Below, piece after piece: positions 41,612 through 46,803 of a stretch of DNA of 46,803 nucleotides. Source of the DNA: Sulfurovum sp. Its GTDB lineage: Bacteria > Campylobacterota > Campylobacteria > Campylobacterales > Sulfurovaceae. Below the pieces are notes generated by a model. It did no database searches, had not been told where the DNA came from, and was given only the letters and a program-made list of their open reading frames with translations. The stretch covers positions 1-46,803 of the forward strand of contig JAMORY010000020.1 in the NCBI GenBank assembly GCA_027063305.1. Direction: 5' to 3'. The position numbers and the translations under genes were made by a program. Position 1 is the first letter of the stretch, and each line of letters opens with the position of its first letter.

Positions 41612-42750
41612 CATTACAAGCTTTCGTTCAGGCAAGGCACTCACTTGCAGGACTAGCCGTAGCTAATTCAAAAGTGAGTAACGCCGTATGGGCGGAAGCT
41701 TGTATTGCCCGCAGGGTGGGCTTTGCAAACGCGATCTTGCACAAGATGCTTCCTTCATCGTAGCTACTGTCACGCACGGTGCTAAAATAGGCAGTGTAAA
41801 AAGCTGCTAAAAGAGTAGTTTTTACGACCATTATCAAGCTAAAAAACAGAGGAATCTGTTAGAGTCTTTTTCCATCATTTTTGGAAGGAGACAGATGCTT
41901 ATACCCCAAGGGCAGGCTTCGCGCAAAAAGGTGAAGTAAAAATGATCCACAAGATGATAAAACAGGGACTCAGCAAGAGTGCCATTGCACGCAAACTGGG
42001 AATCAATCGTAATACAGTGGCTAAATACGCCAAATTGCCTGAAGGACATGTACCGGTGATCAAACGTGAATCTGCCGGTACTACGGTAGATGTTGGAAGT
42101 CATGCAAAAACATTCTCTGCGAGACCGTGTCAAAGAAGAAGAATTGCAAATACGCTTCAAAACAGAACCCGGACAGCAGGCGGTACAGAAGCGTATCAAG
42201 GCACGGTTTGTCACTGCTTCTGATATGATTATGCAGATGGGCCAGGCAAAGAAGGAGAAACGCTATGACAGCTTTATTAAACAGACCGTGATGGCACCTT
42301 TACTGCTGGTGATCGACGAGATAGGCTACTTCCCTATGAGTAAAGAGGATGCCCATCACTTCTTTCAAGTTATCTCCCGAAGATATGAGAGAGGATCAAC
42401 CATCGTGACATCCAATCTTGTCTTCTCTCAATGGAGCGGTATCTTTGCCAATGACAAGGTAGTTACTACGGCTATTCTTGACAGATTATTACATCACTCT
42501 CATGTGATCAATATCCTTGGAGATTCATATCGGTTAAAAGAGAAAAAGGAGGACAAAACCAACGGGTTGGATCTGTATGAATTCAACCCTCAAAAAACCA
42601 AAAAATAGGACTTAAAAAAAGAGTGTTGCTTGAGGTTACATTTCGTGGAAATTTCTCACGAAAAACTGCCTAATTTAACGCCGCGGTTGACAGGTAACAG
42701 CAATGGCAGGGGAAGTGGTCAGGGGCATGGTCACCCATAACGTACTTTAT
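41589..42750 (+). mobile_element. IS21-family element remnant
   Basis: The region starts where the response regulator loses similarity and includes a non-coding leader (41612-41940), a fused istA/istB remnant and about 140 bp of non-coding right end. Element ends are not clearly visible and no intact inverted repeats were found, so both boundaries are approximate. The transposition genes are internally deleted, so the element cannot move by itself. Confidence 0.7.
41942..42608 (+). pseudogene. Decayed istA-istB fusion (transposase and helper ATPase)
   Basis: The first part (41942 to about 42110) encodes the IstA N-terminus with its HTH: MIKQGLSKSAIARKLGINRN, then TVAKYAK. A frame change then leads into the IstA segment ELQIRFKTEPGQQA. 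Directly afterwards the frame continues as the C-terminal half of IstB: VQKRIKARF, VIDEIGYFPMSKEDAHHFFQ with the Walker B Asp, SRRYERGSTIVTSNL and LLHHSHVINILGDSYRLKEKK. The IstA catalytic core and the IstB Walker A are missing, so a deletion joined the genes. A strong ribosome site (GGAAGGAG) with ATG 41895 marks the original start, now out of frame. Confidence 0.85.
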
Positions 42751-42754
42751 TTCT

Positions 42755-42784
42755 ACAGCTATTTTCTCTTCAGGAAATAGCTGT
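42755..42784. terminator. Hairpin before feoB region
   Basis: ACAGCTATTT (42755-42764) and AAATAGCTGT (42775-42784) form a perfect 10-pair stem with a 10-base loop. It likely marks the end of transcription entering from the left. Confidence 0.5.
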
Positions 42785-42833
42785 CACCACTTTTCTCCCT
42801 CTCTTTACTTCCTTTGACATCAAAATATACAAA

Positions 42834-42851
42834 AAATGATAATTACTATCA
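42834..42851. promoter_or_regulatory. Fur box 1 upstream of feoB
   Basis: AAATGATAATTACTATCA at 42834-42851 fits the Fur consensus of GATAAT-type hexamers and is repeated exactly at 42900-42917. Fur with iron would repress feoB here. Confidence 0.8.
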
Positions 42852-42899
42852 ACATAATTTCTATTTAAGAATAAAAAGAATAGAATAGCGTCTGTTATT

Positions 42900-42917
42900 A
42901 AATGATAATTACTATCA
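42900..42917. promoter_or_regulatory. Fur box 2 upstream of feoB
   Basis: This is the second identical 18-bp copy, 66 bp from the first and 39 bp before feoB. Two exact boxes bracket the likely promoter, suggesting tight iron repression. Confidence 0.8.
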
Positions 42918-42955
42918 TAACTAACTTATAAAGTCGAATAAGGAAACTTAATATT

Positions 42956-45079
42956 ATGGAACAGATCACCGTGGCACTTGCCGGACAGCCCAATGTCGGC
43001 AAGTCCTCACTCATCAATGCGATCTCCAATGCCAGGCTCAAAGTCGGGAACTTCTCCGGAGTAACCGTTGACAAAACCGAAGTTATTTTCAATATATGCG
43101 ACGATATCTCCTGCCAGGATTACGAGGTACACATTATCGACCTTCCGGGTGCCTACTCCCTGACAGAATATACCATCGAAGAGAAGGTTACCAAAAGCTT
43201 TCTGCAAAGCAGCGAATATGACATCATTGTCAATGTGGTCGATGCGACCAACCTTCAGCGGAACCTGCTGTTTACCACGCAACTGCTTGAAACGGGAAGA
43301 AAGGTCATTGTTGTTCTCAATATGATCGATGAGGCAAAAAAAGAGGGTATAGAGATCGATGAGAAACAACTCTCGGTCATTCTTGGCGTACCTGTCATTA
43401 AAACCTCTGCAACGACCAAAGAGGGGATAGAGGAGCTTAAACATACCATTGTAGAGGTATATAAAAAACCTGAAACTACCGCAAAGGTGATCTACTCAGA
43501 TCCCATCGAAGAGGAGATCGACCATATTGTTACTTTTCTCAAAGAGAAACACTATAAAAGTGATATGCCTTACCGTCACCTTGCCGTCAAACTCCTTCAG
43601 GAGGATGCCGATGTTTACAAAAAGATGCATGACGAACCCATCTGGATCGAACTGCTTCCTATCTTGAGAGAGGCATTGGAGCACATCTACCTTCATAAGG
43701 GTACCAAGGATCTTGAAGAGATCTTTGCCGATGAGCATTTTGCCTTTGCCAAAGGGGCAAAGATGGAAGTAATGTCGGTCAAGTCGATGCGTGCAAAAAA
43801 CCTGACACAGAAGATCGACAACCTGCTGATCAACAAGATTCTGGGTATTCCGCTCTTTCTCTTCTTTATGTGGGCGCTTTTCCAGCTGACCTTTGAACTG
43901 GGATCAGTACCGATGGACTACATCGATGCCGCATTCGGATGGCTGGGTGATCAGGCTAAAGCGGTACTGGGCGACGGGGAACTTGGCTCTCTGATCGCTG
44001 ACGGGATCATCGGAGGTGTAGGTGCAGTTGTGATGTTCCTGCCTAATATTGTCATTCTCTTTTTGGGAATTGCCCTGCTTGAGACAACCGGCTATATGAG
44101 CCGTGTGGCATTCCTGCTGGATGGTTTCTTTCACAAGTTCGGTCTGCACGGCAAAAGCTTCATCCCGCTGGTCACGGGATTTGGCTGTTCCGTCCCTGCC
44201 TACATGGCGGCACGCACACTCAAAAACGAGAAAGACAGACTCATCACACTTTTCATCATCGGGTTTATGAGCTGTGGTGCGAGACTGCCCATCTATGTCC
44301 TTTTTGCAGGCGCTTTTTTTGCTGAAGAGGAAGCTGGGAACATTCTTTTTATCATCTACATCTCCGGTGCTTTGCTGGGGCTGTTGATGGCGAAGGCACT
44401 CAAAATGTTCGTCTTCAAAGGGGAAGATGAACCGTTTGTCATGGAGATGCCCAAATACCGCATGCCGTCACTCAAGCTGATCTGGCATACTGTTTACGGA
44501 CAGGCAAAAAGCTACCTGAAAAAAGCGGGGACTTTCATTCTTGCAGCCTCCGTGCTTATCTGGTTTGCGAGCAACTACCCTAAAGACCCTGAGCTGGAAG
44601 CACAGTATGCAACCAAGATCGCGCAGGTTCAGGATGAGACGGCAAAACAGGCACTAAACAACGAAATGACCCTCAAACTCCTTGAAGAGAGCTATCTTGG
44701 AAAGATCGGGCATGCTTCAGAACCATTCTTCGCACCGCTTGGTTTTGACTGGCGTATGGCAGTTGCTCTGGAGACAGGACTTGCCGCCAAAGAGGTGGTT
44801 GTCTCGACACTGGGTGTGCTCTATGCACTTGGCGACGAGGTGGATGAAGAGAGTCAGGGACTCATCGCACAGATCAAGGCAAATATTCCGTTCGCTTCGG
44901 CCATTGCCTTCATTGTCTTTGTGATGATCTACCTGCCGTGTCTGGCTGCCTCCATGGTTTTTGCCAAAGAAGCAGGGGGCTGGAAATATCTGGTCTACCT
45001 TTTCATCATGACCACTGCAAGCGCCTGGATACTGAGCTTTATTGCTTACAGAGTCACACTTATGATCACAGGAGGATAA
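42956..45079 (+). CDS. feoB: Ferrous iron transporter B
   Basis: This 707-residue inner-membrane GTPase imports Fe2+. The N-terminal G-protein domain (residues 1-165) has G1 GQPNVGKS, G3 DLPGAYSL and G4 NMID. A helical switch region follows and then about eight to ten membrane helices, with gate motifs such as GFGCSVPAYMAARTL and FMSCGARLPIYV. Length is within the family range. ATG 42956 lies after AAGGAAAC. It precedes feoA by one base, the reverse of the commoner feoA-feoB order. Codons are richer in C- and G-ending forms than in most of the window. Confidence 0.97.
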   Translation: MEQITVALAGQPNVGKSSLINAISNARLKVGNFSGVTVDKTEVIFNICDDISCQDYEVHIIDLPGAYSLTEYTIEEKVTKSFLQSSEYDIIVNVVDATNLQRNLLFTTQLLETGRKVIVVLNMIDEAKKEGIEIDEKQLSVILGVPVIKTSATTKEGIEELKHTIVEVYKKPETTAKVIYSDPIEEEIDHIVTFLKEKHYKSDMPYRHLAVKLLQEDADVYKKMHDEPIWIELLPILREALEHIYLHKGTKDLEEIFADEHFAFAKGAKMEVMSVKSMRAKNLTQKIDNLLINKILGIPLFLFFMWALFQLTFELGSVPMDYIDAAFGWLGDQAKAVLGDGELGSLIADGIIGGVGAVVMFLPNIVILFLGIALLETTGYMSRVAFLLDGFFHKFGLHGKSFIPLVTGFGCSVPAYMAARTLKNEKDRLITLFIIGFMSCGARLPIYVLFAGAFFAEEEAGNILFIIYISGALLGLLMAKALKMFVFKGEDEPFVMEMPKYRMPSLKLIWHTVYGQAKSYLKKAGTFILAASVLIWFASNYPKDPELEAQYATKIAQVQDETAKQALNNEMTLKLLEESYLGKIGHASEPFFAPLGFDWRMAVALETGLAAKEVVVSTLGVLYALGDEVDEESQGLIAQIKANIPFASAIAFIVFVMIYLPCLAASMVFAKEAGGWKYLVYLFIMTTASAWILSFIAYRVTLMITGG

Positions 45080-45080
45080 T

Positions 45081-45305
45081 ATGAGACTGCATGAACTGCA
45101 CAAAGATGACAAAGCACTGATCGTCAAGATCCATGCCGACAAGGCACTCAAAGACCGCCTGCACTCCTTTGGTGTCATGCGCGGTGAGGAGCTGACCGTC
45201 AAGGGGTGTTCCCTTGCCAAGCAGACCATGGAGATCGAGGTAGGGGGAACCCTTATCGCACTGCGTGCCGAAGAGGCGGAGAAGATCGAAGTAGAACAGC
45301 TGTAA
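45081..45305 (+). CDS. feoA: Ferrous iron transport protein A
   Basis: This 74-residue SH3-fold protein is the small cytosolic partner of FeoB. It shows the family pattern LHELHKDDKALIVKI, LKDRLHSFGVMRGEEL and IALRAEEAEKI. It starts one base after the feoB stop with AGGAGG upstream, so it is in the same mRNA. Iron control is through the Fur boxes in front of feoB. Confidence 0.94.
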   Translation: MRLHELHKDDKALIVKIHADKALKDRLHSFGVMRGEELTVKGCSLAKQTMEIEVGGTLIALRAEEAEKIEVEQL

Positions 45306-45349
45306 GTACCGGCTATGCCGGACTTGCCTAATTTAAAAGAGGAGAAAAA

Positions 45350-46558
45350 GTGAAAAGAACAGTATTAAGCACAGTTAGTTTAATGATAATGAGTATTGGT
45401 ATTTATGCAGAGGACTCTGTTTCGGATGCATTTAAAAACGGTAAGATCAGCGGACAGCTCAGGGCAGGGTACATTTATGTCGACCCGGACCACTCCATGC
45501 TGCCAAATCACTACACAACAGCTGTTGGCGGACAGCTCAAGTATGAAACAGCTGCATACTACGGATTCTCCGCAGGTGCGGCATTTTACACCTCCCATGC
45601 GCTTTTGGGGCTCAGTGGTGACAGAAAAGAGGGGAAGTTCAATGAAGAGATGGCTGATAACACCCATTATGACATCCTTGCCGAAGCCTACATCAACTAC
45701 CGTTACGAGAACTTCAACTTACGTGTAGGTAGACAGCTGATCGATACCCCGTATGCAGACAGTGACGACATCCGTATGACCCCCAATACCTTTGAGGGTG
45801 TTGTGGCAAGCTACGGCATGGGAAGCGTAACGCTTCTGGGTGCATATTTGACAAAATGGCAGGGACCTGATGCCACTTACGAATTTGAAGATCTCATCGA
45901 AGGCGAAGAGGGGGTTGCCATGCTTGCGGCAACCTACAGCAAAGACAGCCTGGAGGGTGGACTCTGGTACTACCATGCAGACGGTACGGCAGACATTATC
46001 TACGGTGACATTGCCGACACTTACGCATTTAGCGAAGACCTCTCCCTTAAAGGCGCCTTGCAGGCGGCACACCAGCATGAAGTAGACCATTCCGGCATCG
46101 AGGGTACCCTACTGGGTGCCATGGCAGAACTGAATTACAAAGGGCTGACACTTGGCATTGCCTATAACAAGGTACTGGTAGATGAGGACAAAGCCTACTT
46201 CGGCGGTTTCGGCGGCGGCGTCGGGTTTGTCAATATGTTCGAGATGACCGCCGGTGTACTTGCATCATTCGAAGATATCGATGCATGGAAACTCTCTTTA
46301 GGATATGACTTTTCATCACTTGGTGTCAACGGACTGAGCACGACATTCGATTATGGTGATTTCAAAGGGGAGAATGACCGTGAAGCCAAAGAGTACAACT
46401 TCACACTTGCCTATGCACCATCGGATAGTTGGAATATCGAAGCGGTCTATGACAAGATCGATGATGTCTACCATAACCTCTTGGAGGATGATCAGACCCA
46501 CGCCAGACTTGACTACTCGCTTGACCGTCTTCTTGTAAGGGCTAACTTTAACTTTTAA
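45350..46558 (+). CDS. Outer-membrane porin-like protein (GTG start)
   Basis: This 402-residue protein has a signal peptide (KRTVLSTVSLMIMSIGIYA, then EDS), regularly alternating aromatic/hydrophobic strands (about 16) and a C-terminal Phe (ANFNF) as in beta-barrels recognised by BamA. ISGQLRAGYIYVD and the AYINYRYENFNLRVGRQLI run resemble OprD-like porins of Campylobacterota. The cargo is unknown; its place 44 bp after feoA, in a Fur-controlled block, suggests metal or metal-chelate uptake. GTG 45350 is preceded by GAGGAG. A hairpin follows. Confidence 0.85.
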   Translation: MKRTVLSTVSLMIMSIGIYAEDSVSDAFKNGKISGQLRAGYIYVDPDHSMLPNHYTTAVGGQLKYETAAYYGFSAGAAFYTSHALLGLSGDRKEGKFNEEMADNTHYDILAEAYINYRYENFNLRVGRQLIDTPYADSDDIRMTPNTFEGVVASYGMGSVTLLGAYLTKWQGPDATYEFEDLIEGEEGVAMLAATYSKDSLEGGLWYYHADGTADIIYGDIADTYAFSEDLSLKGALQAAHQHEVDHSGIEGTLLGAMAELNYKGLTLGIAYNKVLVDEDKAYFGGFGGGVGFVNMFEMTAGVLASFEDIDAWKLSLGYDFSSLGVNGLSTTFDYGDFKGENDREAKEYNFTLAYAPSDSWNIEAVYDKIDDVYHNLLEDDQTHARLDYSLDRLLVRANFNF

Positions 46559-46572
46559 GCCCTCTAACAGGC

Positions 46573-46600
46573 CCGTGACGCCCCTTTAGGCATCATGGGT
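46573..46600 (+). terminator. Hairpin after the porin gene
   Basis: CCCGTGACGCC (46573-46583) pairs imperfectly with GGCATCATGGG (46590-46600), loop CCTTTA, 15 bp after the porin stop, followed by ACCTTTT. Confidence 0.55.
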
Positions 46601-46639
46601 ACCTTTTGGTATATCCAACGCTCCAAAAACGCTTTTTCC

Positions 46640-46803
46640 CTATATATTCATCTTTCTGATACGATCTTCACGTACCGTCCAAATGAACACGATCGGAATG
46701 AACACCAAGGTCATGAACGTACCTACGATCAATCCTCCAATCGCAACAGCACCCAGCGGTGCAAGTCTTTCAAGACCGATAGCAGCTCCCTGTGCAACAG
46801 GCA
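46640..46803 (-). CDS. RND efflux transporter, C-terminal fragment
   Basis: The minus strand encodes the last 53 residues of an RND-type pump, ending at TAG (complement 46640-46642). It has ERLAPLGAVAIGGLIVG and TFMTLVFIPIVFIWTV, the two last parts of transmembrane helices 11-12 of the AcrB/CusA family. The remainder lies beyond the window edge. It is convergent with the porin gene. Confidence 0.85.
   Translation of the reverse strand, partial: PVAQGAAIGLERLAPLGAVAIGGLIVGTFMTLVFIPIVFIWTVREDRIRKMNI

Noticed and set aside
41628-41837. A 69-residue minus-strand frame in the leader of the IS21 remnant
   Set aside because: It lies in the element's non-coding leader, opposite to the transposase direction, with no ribosome site; it looks like a recurring spurious call.
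1-46803. CRISPR arrays or rRNA genes
   Set aside because: No regularly spaced 25-40 bp repeats and no rRNA sequence were seen anywhere in the window.

Overview
The window looks like a chromosomal segment of a Campylobacterota (epsilonproteobacterial) organism, probably close to Sulfurovum. This rests on gene content and style: a short threonyl-tRNA synthetase without a full TGS domain followed directly by infC, an RNase J with a long Asn/Arg-rich N-terminus as in Helicobacter, extended -10 promoters without clear -35 boxes, and a Gly-Leu-Cys-Ser tRNA cluster. The genus is an inference; no rRNA is present.

Positions 1-256 hold the end of a zinc-ribbon gene. Positions 257-15909 are an AT-rich integrative mobilizable element inserted at the 3' end of a tRNA-Ser(UGA) gene. 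A 21-bp direct copy of the tRNA end marks the left junction, and an adjacent tyrosine recombinase sits just inside it. The element carries an AlpA-like HTH protein, a MobC-like protein and a MOBP-type relaxase in overlapping frames, but no conjugation apparatus. Its cargo has three parts. The first is a region with an XRE regulator, a possible GAF-domain protein and small unknown genes. The second is a tightly packed presumed defence operon: vsr, a C5-cytosine methyltransferase, a ParB-like protein, an SNF2-type helicase and a DUF3883 nuclease-like protein. The third is a convergent two-gene module of an amidoligase and a winged-helix/gamma-glutamylcyclotransferase fusion, under a promoter bracketed by a perfect 10-bp inverted repeat. 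The right end is non-coding and holds a GC-richer, highly foldable stretch that may be a structured RNA, plus motifs shared with the left end that could be integrase arm sites.

Positions 15891-41344 are ordinary chromosome: four tRNAs, ilvD, an NlpC/P60 endopeptidase, infC-thrS, a diguanylate cyclase, ppnP, nrdA, purB, an RluA-type pseudouridine synthase, rlmN with a tiny membrane-protein gene behind it, hisF with a nucleoside phosphorylase-like gene, rsmA overlapping rnj, kdsD, an RsuA-type pseudouridine synthase, rarA, two related glycine-zipper lipoproteins (the second with an OmpA domain), five tRNAs under a consensus promoter, and an alanine/sodium symporter. Two parS-like palindromes lie in coding sequence 2.6 kb apart.

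Positions 41345-46803 show rearrangement. A response-regulator gene is cut off by a decayed IS21-type element. It is followed by a Fur-box-controlled iron block, feoB-feoA-porin, whose codon use is richer in G and C than the neighbours. The window ends in the C-terminus of an RND efflux pump on the minus strand.
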